A stretch of 32,856 nt of DNA from assembly GCA_029265255.1 (NCBI GenBank), contig JAJUJQ010000014.1:1-32856 (forward strand). Reading direction: 5' to 3'. Shown here in pieces: positions 1 through 7,720 of the stretch (position 1 is its first letter; each line of letters begins with the position of its first letter). The notes under the pieces are model-generated. The model was not told where the DNA came from. It saw nothing but the letters and a program-made list of their open reading frames with translations, and made no database searches. This DNA is from Spirochaetota bacterium. Its GTDB lineage: Bacteria > Spirochaetota > Spirochaetia > Treponematales > Rectinemataceae. The position numbers were made by a program, and so were the translations under genes.

Positions 1-692
1 AAATGGCCAAACACGGTGCCTGCGTCGACCGGCGCTGCTTGGCACCACGCCCCTGCCCAAACCTCGACGTCGATCACCGCGAATACCGCGAACTGTTGCG
101 GCAGCTGCGGAGTCTGCCCGGCGTCAAACGCGTGTTCATACGCTCCGGTATCCGTTACGACTACCTCATGCTCGACGAGGACCAAGGCTTTTTCAGCGAT
201 CTTGTCCAGTACCACATCTCTGGTCAGCTCAAAGTCGCGCCCGAACACGCTTCGAGCAACGTCCTCGATCTCATGGGCAAGCCCCCGCTCGAAACCTTCG
301 ACCGCTTCGCCGAAGAGTATTTCCGCCTCAGCGAGAAATTCGGCAAAAAACAATACCTGATCCCCTATTTCATCTCCGGACACCCAGGCTCCACGCTGAA
401 GGACGCCCTCGAACTTGCGCTCTACCTCAAGCGCTTCGGCTTCGTGCCCGACCAGGTCCAGGATTTCTACCCAACCCCCGGCACGCTCTCCACCGCCATG
501 TGGAGAACCCGCATGAACCCCCTCGACGGGGCGCCCGTCTACATACCGCGTAGCGGAAAGGAACGGGCACTCCAGCGAGCCCTCCTCCAATTCTCGAAGC
601 CAGAAAATCGCGCCGCCGTGCGAGAGGCGCTGCGGGCCCTCGGGCGAACAGACCTCATCGGAAAGCGAAAAGAGTGCCTTATTCCACAATAA
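1..692 (+). CDS. YgiQ-family radical SAM protein, C-terminal part (5' end outside window)
   Basis: About 230 residues of the C-terminal half of a YgiQ-type radical SAM protein are visible; the family is usually 600-700 residues, so the N-terminal half, including the CxxxCxxC cluster motif, lies upstream of the window. The ATG at position 3 is an internal methionine, not the start. Family hallmarks seen are RSGIRYDYL, SGQLKVAPEHAS, QYLIPYFISGHPGSTL, VQDFYPTPGTLST and a C-terminal ALGRTDLIG stretch. The reaction catalysed by this family is not established. No clear terminator follows the TAA stop. Confidence 0.9.
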   Translation, partial: MAKHGACVDRRCLAPRPCPNLDVDHREYRELLRQLRSLPGVKRVFIRSGIRYDYLMLDEDQGFFSDLVQYHISGQLKVAPEHASSNVLDLMGKPPLETFDRFAEEYFRLSEKFGKKQYLIPYFISGHPGSTLKDALELALYLKRFGFVPDQVQDFYPTPGTLSTAMWRTRMNPLDGAPVYIPRSGKERALQRALLQFSKPENRAAVREALRALGRTDLIGKRKECLIPQ

Positions 693-709
693 ATGTTACA
701 TTTTTCATC

Positions 710-738
710 TTGACATAGTATATTATGTTATTTATAAT
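710..738 (+). promoter_or_regulatory. Perfect sigma70-type promoter
   Basis: TTGACA at 710-715 and TATAAT at 733-738 are separated by exactly 17 bases, so both hexamers and the spacing match the consensus. Transcription would begin near 745 and run into the lipoprotein-protease genes at 1046 and 3058. Confidence 0.75.
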
Positions 739-853
739 AACTTTAATTATAATTATATATATAAAAATATACTCAATCCAAAGGAGGTGCACAGAGAGAA
801 GAGTAAGCAATATCTAAACATTATCGACTCATAAGAGCCGAAGGGGAATTTCT

Positions 854-943
854 ATGTATTCAGAAATGCATTCGAAAAAACAATTTGCAGAGCATCAGTA
901 TTGGAAATCATTGGAAAACAAAGCGAGCTATTCAAGAAATTAG
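854..943 (+). CDS. Possible 29-residue ORF, perhaps a gene remnant
   Basis: An ATG at 854 follows an AGGGGA string by 6-7 bases and opens 29 codons ending in TAG at 941. The predicted peptide is polar and lysine/serine-rich, and I do not recognise it. After the TAG the same frame stays open for another 30 codons to 1034-1036, where the stop overlaps the AGGAGGG ribosome-binding site of the lipoprotein gene. It could be a leader peptide, a decayed gene with one nonsense codon, or chance. The evidence is only the start signal and the frame. Confidence 0.25.
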   Translation: MYSEMHSKKQFAEHQYWKSLENKASYSRN

Positions 944-1045
944 ACATCCCCCTTTCCTCTTGGCATATACATTCTTGGTCATTCAGAAAGCGTGGCTGTC
1001 ACAAAAGATTTTCGATCTCTCTGCAAAAACAATTAGGAGGGAACA

Positions 1046-3043
1046 ATGAAGAAGATCTTCGGGAGGTTGATGGTAATATTGGCCGTCACCTCTGTATTCA
1101 TGGCTTGTGTCCAGCCTACCTCGATCAAGTCATCCGATGCAACCTTGAGCTCCTTGGCTGTCACAGGGTATTCCCTAGACAAGACATTCGCGAGCGATGT
1201 CACTGCTTATACTGCCGTCGTCGAGAAAACAGTCAGCAATGTGACAATCACCGCTACCGCGAACGACAGCAAGGCCTCGATCTCCTGGGATAAAAATCCA
1301 GCCAATACTACCCTTTCGACGGGCCCAAACGTTTTTACGGTGACGGTGACGGCTGAGGATGGCACTACAAAATCTTATACCATAACAATATACAGAGCAA
1401 ACGCCACCGTAGAGGTCATCGATTCGGTCAACGGCAGCAAGGTCGCCACAGGCGGCACAATTTATGTCTATTCCGACGGAAGTCTGCTCTATAGCGCCGT
1501 ATTCAGCACCAATCCCCAGCCCATATGGCTGGGCGAGGGCTCTACCTACACGGTGAAGGCATCCCCTACGGGGCGTGCCCAGTCCTCAAAAGAGGGCGTA
1601 ATAGGCGTCAATGATCTTGCGCTGACGATGATATGTCAGAAACTGGACATGAGCACGTTCCCCGCAGAATCGCCGACCATCGACTCCATAACCTACACGA
1701 CAGCCAGCGATCCAACGAGCGAGAGCGCCGTCTGGAACACATTGTCGTCGGGGAGCAGTGTCGACTTTTCGACTATGAAGTACATAAAAGTTGTGGCGAC
1801 AGGCAAAGCGGAGATGGACGCTACATCCTGGGCCGGTTTTGGAATCGAGATGGGCCTTGACCAAACGCCCAGCACTTTCTCTGGGATCGCCGCCGACAAG
1901 ACACTCTCTACCTCGTCGTATAATTCGACGGCGGGCACATTTACGGGAACAGCGTACTTCGCAACTTCATGGACCAATATCACGAGCGGCGCACACACCA
2001 TCTCCTTCGTCATCTACGATCGCGCCAACAACCGCACCGAGAAGAATCTAACGGTGACCAACACGCTCGCCAACACAAGCGGCAGCGACATAAGCGCCGA
2101 CTATTTCCAGAGTCTTTCAGCGGATCTGCGCATCTACGGGATGTCGAGGGAATACTTCAAGACAAAGAAAAGCACCGACTCGCTCACGGGGCTTTCGAGC
2201 GGATCAATTTCCTACAGGGCCGCAATAAGCTTTAAGTTCCAAGACGCGTCTTCCGGGGGCAGCGCTGTACCGATTCTCGGCTTTACGGTGTATCGCTCAG
2301 AGGACAGTGGTGCGACGTGGGAGGCTGTCGGCACCGTGAACTACGGCGCCCTTTCCACCGGCACTTCTGGGACGCACACCTTCTACGACACCGATTCTCA
2401 GCTCACCGAGGGAGTGGAGTACGAATATAAGGTTACGGTCTTCACCGACGATACGCATACAAACACAAGCAGCATCATGGGCCCGGTCAAATTTCTGCCG
2501 GCCTTTACTGCATCCCTTGTCGCCCCTGCAAACAAGTCTCCCGCCATCGACGCTACGGACCTGCCGAACTTCACGTTCACAATCTCAGACTCCAGCCTGT
2601 GGAACGCATCGGTGTCGGACCGCTTCTATTTCTCGCCGGTGATAAAAAAGGCTGACGGGACCCATGTGTACGTCGGTTATTTTTACTATAACTTCAGTAC
2701 CAGTCGCCTTTGCTTCGTATATTCCGGAGATGGCAACTGGTACGCATACAACGCAGCGACAACCGCATCGCTCATCAGCTTCGATTCGAGCACCGGCACG
2801 ATCAGTCTGAGCCCAAGCATCTTCAACGCGAACACCAACTACGCGACCGGCGCCGATCTTGCGCTCGATTCGGGCGTAACGTACTACTGGGACATTTTCG
2901 GAAACTACACGGGAAGTTCGAGCACGAACACCGCCGCCTACTTCTACAAGAGCGGGACTAACTGTGTCTCGCGCTCGTATGCCGATGTATATCAGAACGG
3001 TCAGGAGACCCTCAACGGCTGGTTCTCCTTCACGGTAGAATAA
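1046..3043 (+). CDS. Secreted lipoprotein with cadherin-like and fibronectin III-like domains
   Basis: A 665-residue lipoprotein. The start has a strong AGGAGGG site just upstream. Residues 1-21 form a lipoprotein signal (MKK, hydrophobic core, then FMAC with Cys21 as the probable lipidated residue). Residues about 31-117 match the cadherin-like beta-sandwich domain (DATLSSLAVTG..., ending SYTITIYR) common in bacterial surface proteins. Residues about 385-480 look like a fibronectin type III domain (FTVYRSEDSGATWEAVG, YEYKVTVF). The rest is Ser/Thr/Asp-rich and beta-like without a domain I recognise. It probably acts at the cell surface in adhesion or polymer binding. Its stop overlaps a potential ATG of the next gene, and the two are probably co-transcribed, so the protein may be a partner or substrate of the protease. 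No catalytic motif is visible. Confidence 0.8.
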   Translation: MKKIFGRLMVILAVTSVFMACVQPTSIKSSDATLSSLAVTGYSLDKTFASDVTAYTAVVEKTVSNVTITATANDSKASISWDKNPANTTLSTGPNVFTVTVTAEDGTTKSYTITIYRANATVEVIDSVNGSKVATGGTIYVYSDGSLLYSAVFSTNPQPIWLGEGSTYTVKASPTGRAQSSKEGVIGVNDLALTMICQKLDMSTFPAESPTIDSITYTTASDPTSESAVWNTLSSGSSVDFSTMKYIKVVATGKAEMDATSWAGFGIEMGLDQTPSTFSGIAADKTLSTSSYNSTAGTFTGTAYFATSWTNITSGAHTISFVIYDRANNRTEKNLTVTNTLANTSGSDISADYFQSLSADLRIYGMSREYFKTKKSTDSLTGLSSGSISYRAAISFKFQDASSGGSAVPILGFTVYRSEDSGATWEAVGTVNYGALSTGTSGTHTFYDTDSQLTEGVEYEYKVTVFTDDTHTNTSSIMGPVKFLPAFTASLVAPANKSPAIDATDLPNFTFTISDSSLWNASVSDRFYFSPVIKKADGTHVYVGYFYYNFSTSRLCFVYSGDGNWYAYNAATTASLISFDSSTGTISLSPSIFNANTNYATGADLALDSGVTYYWDIFGNYTGSSSTNTAAYFYKSGTNCVSRSYADVYQNGQETLNGWFSFTVE

Positions 3044-3057
3044 TGAGGAGAAGCACC

Positions 3058-5202
3058 ATGAAAAAAATAATCGCATTGCTCACGGCAATTTTGGCCTGTA
3101 TGGCTTTGATTAGCTGCAATCTGTTCGTAAAGTCCGACGCCACCACGTCGAGCTCCTCCCGCTCTATGGCACCCTACACCATGTTCGAACCGACGAGTGA
3201 GGAAGACCTCGCCATAGCCGCGACCAACGGGGACGTGAATGCCGGCTACGTCATCGTAAAAGTGACATCCGGATTCAATACCGACACCTTCAAAGGCTAC
3301 GGAGCGAGCGTCGTTGGACACTTCAGTCTGAACGGCTCGACGTACTACCGCCTCTACAAAAAAGACGGGGCCGTCAAGCTCGTGGCGCGGCTCCAAAAAA
3401 CGCCCGGCGTCATCTACGCCCAGCACGAGCTCCTCTCGAAGATTCCGGAGAACGAAACCTCTTCGGCCTCCGCCGAGGACAAGTCAGCCCAGAGCAAGGA
3501 CGCAAATGCCATAGCGGCAGTCTTCAACGACCCCGACACCTGGGGACGCTTCGGTCACTTCGAGACGACCAAGGCTCTCGACGCGTACACCGCGTATGGG
3601 GTAGGCACGAACACGGTCTACGTCGTCGATATCGATACCGGCATCAATCGCACGCATGAGGACTTCAACGGCGACAGCGGCCAGATCATCGAATACGCGA
3701 AGAGCGCCTTCACCTCGACGGACGGAGGAAACACCTTCTCCTTCGTCGGCGACGGGAACCCCTTCGTCGATGTCCCTACCAACGAAAATTGGGATGAAAA
3801 TGGACACGGCACGCACACGGCAGGCACCATCGCAGCCCTCGGCAACAACCACAAGGGTGTGGCTGGAGTCGCATGGAAAAATGTCCGGCTCATCTCCTAC
3901 AAGTGTTTCTCCGACTCGGCAGCCAGCGGCTCAGGCTCCGACTGGGCGGTCTACGGCGGCTTCGCCGATCTCATCAACTGGAAACAGACCAACAATATAC
4001 ATCAGACCATTCCCGTCAACATGTCGCTCGGCAGCTCCTACGCCGGTTACTTCGAGCTTGACATGATCAATCAGGCGCTAGACAACGACATCATGGTGAT
4101 AGCCTCTATGGGCAACAGCGGCTACAATGCGCCTCAGTATCCTGCGGCCTATTCCGGCGTCCTGGCAGTAGGCGCCACGCGGGCCGACGGATCGAAGGTC
4201 CACTTCTCCACCAGCGGAAGCTTCATCTCGGTTTCGGCTCCTGGCTACAACATCTATTCCACCTACAATGAGAACGACCATAGCTACACCGACATGTCAG
4301 GGACCTCGATGGCCGCGCCCTTCGTGACGGGCACCGTTGCATACCTCCTTACCTTCAACCCAACCCTCACGCCGGACCAAATCCGGACCATTCTTGAGTC
4401 TACGGCGACGGACATCGGCGACGATGGATGGGACGAAGACACCGGCTACGGATTAGTCAACGTCAAAGCCGCCGCCGCAGTCCTCAATGGAGGAACAATC
4501 CCCACCGCCGGTTCGGTCTACAGCACCAAGACGACAAAAATTTACGTGAAAAACAACAACGCGAACTACGATTCGGGCATACCCGGCTATGCGTCCGCGG
4601 TCGTAGGGCAACCTGTCTATCTCTACAACGGCGACGGTGAGTTCGTCTATCTGGGCATGACGAACGGCACCGACGGTTCAGTCGACTTTAAGCTGCTCAA
4701 GCCTGGCTTCTACGTCGCCAAGACGAATTATCTCGGCGAACCACAAGAAAAATCCTTCACGGTGGACAACACGAGGGACAGGACCATCACGTTCAACTTC
4801 GACATCGCCGTGTTGCTCATCCAGACCGTCCCGAACCTGGCGACGGATCCTTCCGGCTCGACAGGAGCGGATACGATCATCACCCTGTACGACAGCGCAG
4901 GCAACACCCTGGCAGGTCCCTACGACAGCGGCACACTGGACTCGATCTCCGTGGCAGGACTCCAGAGCGGCCAAACCTACAAAATTGGGATAACACAGTA
5001 TGAGGGTGCAACCGGCGAATACGGCCTCAATGTCGGCTTCAGCGCCGTAAGTTACGTCAACACCACCAATGGCCGCGGCGCAGGTGCCGATGATTCTTTC
5101 GAAGACAATGATACCCTTGCCACAGCTGCCTCGATCACTGTCGGCACCGACTATGGCCTCTATCTGGGCGACGCAGATTACTTCTCGTTCGTGATGCCTT
5201 GA
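3058..5202 (+). CDS. Subtilisin-family (S8) serine protease lipoprotein
   Basis: I chose the ATG at 3058 because GAGGAG lies 7 bases upstream; an in-frame ATG at 3043 overlaps the previous stop (TAATG) but has no such site. From 3058 the protein has 714 residues, with a lipoprotein signal ending LISC (Cys20). A propeptide-like region follows (about 60-135), then the S8 catalytic domain. Counted from 3043, Asp198 is in DTG, His255 in GHGTHTAGT, Asn358 in MGNSG (oxyanion hole) and Ser422 in GTSMAAP. The triad is complete, so an active extracytoplasmic protease is expected. The C-terminal region (about 485-719) is beta-rich and resembles bacterial pre-peptidase domains. The last one starts DDSFEDNDTLATA and stops right after DADYFSF, about half the usual domain length. 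A strong terminator follows. Confidence 0.9.
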   Translation: MKKIIALLTAILACMALISCNLFVKSDATTSSSSRSMAPYTMFEPTSEEDLAIAATNGDVNAGYVIVKVTSGFNTDTFKGYGASVVGHFSLNGSTYYRLYKKDGAVKLVARLQKTPGVIYAQHELLSKIPENETSSASAEDKSAQSKDANAIAAVFNDPDTWGRFGHFETTKALDAYTAYGVGTNTVYVVDIDTGINRTHEDFNGDSGQIIEYAKSAFTSTDGGNTFSFVGDGNPFVDVPTNENWDENGHGTHTAGTIAALGNNHKGVAGVAWKNVRLISYKCFSDSAASGSGSDWAVYGGFADLINWKQTNNIHQTIPVNMSLGSSYAGYFELDMINQALDNDIMVIASMGNSGYNAPQYPAAYSGVLAVGATRADGSKVHFSTSGSFISVSAPGYNIYSTYNENDHSYTDMSGTSMAAPFVTGTVAYLLTFNPTLTPDQIRTILESTATDIGDDGWDEDTGYGLVNVKAAAAVLNGGTIPTAGSVYSTKTTKIYVKNNNANYDSGIPGYASAVVGQPVYLYNGDGEFVYLGMTNGTDGSVDFKLLKPGFYVAKTNYLGEPQEKSFTVDNTRDRTITFNFDIAVLLIQTVPNLATDPSGSTGADTIITLYDSAGNTLAGPYDSGTLDSISVAGLQSGQTYKIGITQYEGATGEYGLNVGFSAVSYVNTTNGRGAGADDSFEDNDTLATAASITVGTDYGLYLGDADYFSFVMP

Positions 5203-5258
5203 GAAGAAAGCCCAGAGATGAAACCGTAATCTATTGCAAAAGCGAGCCTTGGCTCAGC

Positions 5259-5295
5259 AAAAAGGCGCCTTGCGGAAGCTGGGCGCCTTTTTTTG
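5259..5295 (+). terminator. Rho-independent terminator after the protease gene
   Basis: AAAAAGGCGCC (5259-5269) pairs with GGCGCCTTTTT (5282-5292) around a 12-base loop, and T residues continue. The A and T flanks let it also work on the minus strand for the convergent gene. Confidence 0.85.
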
Positions 5296-5333
5296 TTTTT
5301 CTAACTCGGTTTTTTGAGGCGCGTGGCGCCGAG

Positions 5334-5378
5334 TTGTGGCTTGCCAGATTGTGGCTTGCCCGGTTATGGCTTCCCTGG
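5334..5378. repeat. Three 15-bp tandem repeats spanning a stop codon
   Basis: Units at 5334-5348 (TTGTGGCTTGCCAGA), 5349-5363 (TTGTGGCTTGCCCGG) and 5364-5378 (TTATGGCTTCCCTGG). Read on the minus strand each encodes (P/S)GKP followed by CAA (Gln), except in the unit at 5364-5378, where the last codon is TAA and ends the gene. Confidence 0.8.
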
Positions 5379-6017
5379 AGGTTGTGCGCCTTCGTCGGGC
5401 GCAGAGAAGCCCGGGCCAGGCTCCGAAGGGGCCATCACATAGACATAGTATTCCGGGATAGGCACGCTGGCATCGCGGGCTCTCAATATATAGACCTCAA
5501 GGCTGTACCACCTCCCAGGTTCCAGAAGAGAAAAATCATCTCCCTGAATGCCCACGACACGATAGATCGCATTTCCCGATTTCTGATCGTCGCGCTCCAG
5601 GACAGAGCCAATGCCGTACACCGTTGTCGGGCGCACGCTTATTCGCCGTTTTATCGGCAATACATAGTGCGCAGGATCTGTCGAACTCAGTTTTTCTAAC
5701 GCGCTGTTCAAAATAGATATTCTCTTTTCCATCGCCAGAATATCTTGCTGTCGGGCCTCGCCCTTTGCTGTGTCTATCTCCTTTTTATAAGACTCAATAT
5801 CAATGTTGACGGAAAGAATCTCGGCGGCAAGGAGCTTAGCTCTAAGGGTGGCTTCTTTTTCTAAGAAAAGGCCATAATGAGGAGTCTCCGTGGAAATTGG
5901 GGTGAAATCCGGAGGTACATCGGAAAAGGTCCCGCCCTGGGCTCCTCCAGACACGAGAGCACCAAAGCAAACCAGCATGAGCCACAAATAACGCTTCCAA
6001 AATCGCGCGCCTGCCAT
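5364..6017 (-). CDS. Small secreted protein of unknown function
   Basis: I do not recognise a family. The start at 6017 (MAGARFWKRYL...) is preferred because AGGGA lies 4 bases upstream; the frame is open back to 6089 but without a ribosome-binding site. The 217-residue product begins with a signal peptide (positive FWKRY, hydrophobic LWLMLVCFGALVSG, then AQGG). Next comes a charged helical segment likely to form a coiled coil (about residues 50-110 from this start, EKEATLRAKLL to SALEKL), then a beta-rich part with IKRRISVRPTTVYGIGSV and PGRWYSLEVYILRA. The proline/glycine tail ends inside a 15-bp repeat. It is convergent with the protease operon and lies 90 bases downstream of the regulator gene on the same strand. 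Probably periplasmic or surface-exposed. Confidence 0.65.
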   Translation of the reverse strand: MAGARFWKRYLWLMLVCFGALVSGGAQGGTFSDVPPDFTPISTETPHYGLFLEKEATLRAKLLAAEILSVNIDIESYKKEIDTAKGEARQQDILAMEKRISILNSALEKLSSTDPAHYVLPIKRRISVRPTTVYGIGSVLERDDQKSGNAIYRVVGIQGDDFSLLEPGRWYSLEVYILRARDASVPIPEYYVYVMAPSEPGPGFSAPDEGAQPPGKP

Positions 6018-6107
6018 CGATTCCCTATTGTGCTGCATCATATAAAAATAACAATAAAAACATACTAATGATACAAACACAACGCCCACAAACCTCTGAT
6101 CAGAAGC

Positions 6108-6800
6108 CTACTCAAGGACTCTATTGATGTCTGTCATGGATAACTTGAGGTGATCTACCATCGCCTGGGCGGCCGCGTCGGGGTTGCGTGCCCGTATTGC
6201 CTGCATTATTTTTCGGTGAGGCTCTAGAGCATTTTTGATATTTTTCTTTACTGCAAAAGATCGAACCCTGTATTCCCTGAAAAATTCAACAATCGTACGA
6301 TTCAGCATAATAAGCAAATTATTCCCAGAAGCCTCAGCAATAGCCGTATGAAAAGCCTCATCCAGCAGGGCTAAATCGAGTGCATTACCTGAATCGGTAG
6401 CATTTTCAAACAATACTAATATTTTATCTATATTATTTATTTGTTCTTCGCTTGCCCTTTCGATGAACAACCGGACAGCAAGTGGCTCGAGGCTCATTCT
6501 GACCTGTATGAAGTCAATTAACTCGATTTTGTTTTTGCTAAACCAGTCCCGAATTTTTTCATCACTGTCCTCGCTCGTTTTGATAATGAAAGCGCCTTTA
6601 CCCTGTCTTACTTCGATAAATCCAAGCGCCTTGAGCATACGCAGGGCCTCTCGGACTGTCGATCTTCCAACCCCCAACTGCTGGCATAAATCTTTTTCAG
6701 TCGGGATGCGATCGCCGATTTTGTATGCGCCGGAGAGAATTTCGTTCTTTATCTGCTGTACCGCCTGATCTGTTATCGACAGCCTATTGATCGAGCGCAT
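6108..6800 (-). CDS. FadR-subfamily GntR transcriptional regulator
   Basis: A 230-residue DNA-binding regulator. Residues about 8-75 form the GntR winged helix (VQQIKNEILSGAYKIGDRIPTE, LGVGRSTVREALRML, GFIEVRQGKGAFI). Residues about 90-225 match the FCD ligand-binding domain, including the metal/ligand-associated DEAFHTAIAEASGN and the C-terminal H-R-I-A pattern (LEPHRKIMQAIRARNPDAAAQAMVDHL). AAGGAG precedes the ATG, and only 14 bases separate it from the aldolase gene upstream, so it is the last gene of the transporter-aldolase operon. The simplest reading is local control of that operon, with release by a carboxylate-type ligand. The most likely target is the inverted repeat at 13462-13476. 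The ligand cannot be read from sequence. Confidence 0.92.
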   Translation of the reverse strand: MRSINRLSITDQAVQQIKNEILSGAYKIGDRIPTEKDLCQQLGVGRSTVREALRMLKALGFIEVRQGKGAFIIKTSEDSDEKIRDWFSKNKIELIDFIQVRMSLEPLAVRLFIERASEEQINNIDKILVLFENATDSGNALDLALLDEAFHTAIAEASGNNLLIMLNRTIVEFFREYRVRSFAVKKNIKNALEPHRKIMQAIRARNPDAAAQAMVDHLKLSMTDINRVLE

Positions 6801-6814
6801 GCCTATACTCCTTT

Positions 6815-7717
6815 TTACATGTTATTGCCATGCTTCACAATACCATACTCAACAAGCTTACTTGCAATCAACGCTTTTTTTATATCTAAGATAGACTGAA
6901 ATGGTTTACGACACTCGCCGCAGGGAAGCCCGGAAAGGGCAAGTTCATACTTGAGCGCTGGAAAGAAAGACCCTCCGAAGAGACATTCTATGACCGAATT
7001 TGCAATGTCCTGTAATTTCTGCGCTTTAGTAATATCTCCTGAGAAAAGGGCACTCCGCATACCTAGAAAAAGCTCTGACATGAGGTTTACGGTACTTCCT
7101 GTCATACCCTCGGCGCCTAAAGAGAACGCTGCTAGTAATACTTCATCATACCCAGAAAATATGACTTTTTCGCGGAACTCTTTGCATATTCGTTCCAACT
7201 CATAAAGATTCATCGATGTATGCTTGAGTCTCGCAACTCCGGAGATATTCAATAGTTTCTCACCGTCTTGCATGCTGAAATTTTTCCTGGAGAAAGCAGG
7301 AATGTTATAGATAATTATGGGCAATCCCGAAGCTTCGGCGATACCTATATAATACCTTTGTATCTCGTCGAGATTATTGTTGAAATAGAGAGGAAGCGTC
7401 GCGGAGATTGCCGTTGCCCCAACCTTAGTCGCATGTTTAGCCAGCGAGATAGCAGCACTGGTGAAAAAAGCGCCTACATGTGCAATGACAGGCGCCTTTC
7501 CATCTACAACAGCCAGCACCATTTCTAAAATCTCTTTTCTTTCATCATCGCTTAAAAGAAAGCATTTTCCTGTCGATACGCCCACATAAAAGCCCTCAAC
7601 GCCTCTTTTCAACAGACTATTTACGATACGGCTAAGAGCAACGGTGTCAATCGTGTCATTCGCATTAAATGCGGTTGAAAGCGCAGCCAATATCCTAGTA
7701 TACGCCTCTTTTTTCAT
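6815..7717 (-). CDS. N-acetylneuraminate lyase-like aldolase (DapA/NanA superfamily)
   Basis: A 300-residue class I aldolase TIM barrel. The Schiff-base lysine is Lys165 (ARLKHTS) and the catalytic tyrosine Tyr138 (YNIPAFS). The pattern KHTSMNLYELE and FSGYDEVLLAAFSLGAEGMTGSTVN resembles N-acetylneuraminate lyase more than dihydrodipicolinate synthase. Odd point: the usual GSTGE substrate-carboxylate loop reads VSTGK (residues 47-51), with Lys in place of Glu. It probably cleaves a 2-keto(-deoxy) acid to pyruvate plus an aldehyde in the cytoplasm. No nanE, nanK or nagA-type genes are in the window, so true sialic acid catabolism is not supported. The gene lies 3 bases after the SDR gene in the same operon. 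Confidence 0.82.
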   Translation of the reverse strand: MKKEAYTRILAALSTAFNANDTIDTVALSRIVNSLLKRGVEGFYVGVSTGKCFLLSDDERKEILEMVLAVVDGKAPVIAHVGAFFTSAAISLAKHATKVGATAISATLPLYFNNNLDEIQRYYIGIAEASGLPIIIYNIPAFSRKNFSMQDGEKLLNISGVARLKHTSMNLYELERICKEFREKVIFSGYDEVLLAAFSLGAEGMTGSTVNLMSELFLGMRSALFSGDITKAQKLQDIANSVIECLFGGSFFPALKYELALSGLPCGECRKPFQSILDIKKALIASKLVEYGIVKHGNNM

Positions 7718-7720
7718 GAA

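Larger units (their letters stand above)
693..1045. other. AT-rich intergenic region upstream of the lipoprotein gene
   Basis: This 353-base spacer holds no convincing complete gene. Bases 715-775 are extremely AT-rich. It contains a consensus promoter (710-738), an exceptionally strong Shine-Dalgarno-like string at 780-789 with no ATG or TTG at a usable distance and only a GTG lying inside the string itself, and a short reading frame at 854-943. That frame continues, after one TAG, to a second stop at 1034-1036, which overlaps the ribosome-binding site of the next gene. If the 710-738 promoter is used, the lipoprotein mRNA has a leader of roughly 300 bases. Confidence 0.6.

Noticed and set aside
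3043..3057. Subtilase start at 3043 (TAATG overlap)
   Set aside because: The ATG at 3058 has GAGGAG at the right distance and gives a cleaner lipoprotein signal. The overlap remains a possible alternative.
6095..6104. TCTGATCAGA palindrome downstream of the regulator gene as an operator or terminator
   Set aside because: It shares CTGAT with the candidate operator but has no spacer, lies at a 3' end and has no T-run. Probably not the same element.
6815..7717. Sialic acid utilisation cluster
   Set aside because: Only a NanA-like gene is present. nanE, nanK, nagA/nagB and a sialidase are absent, and the substrate loop is altered.
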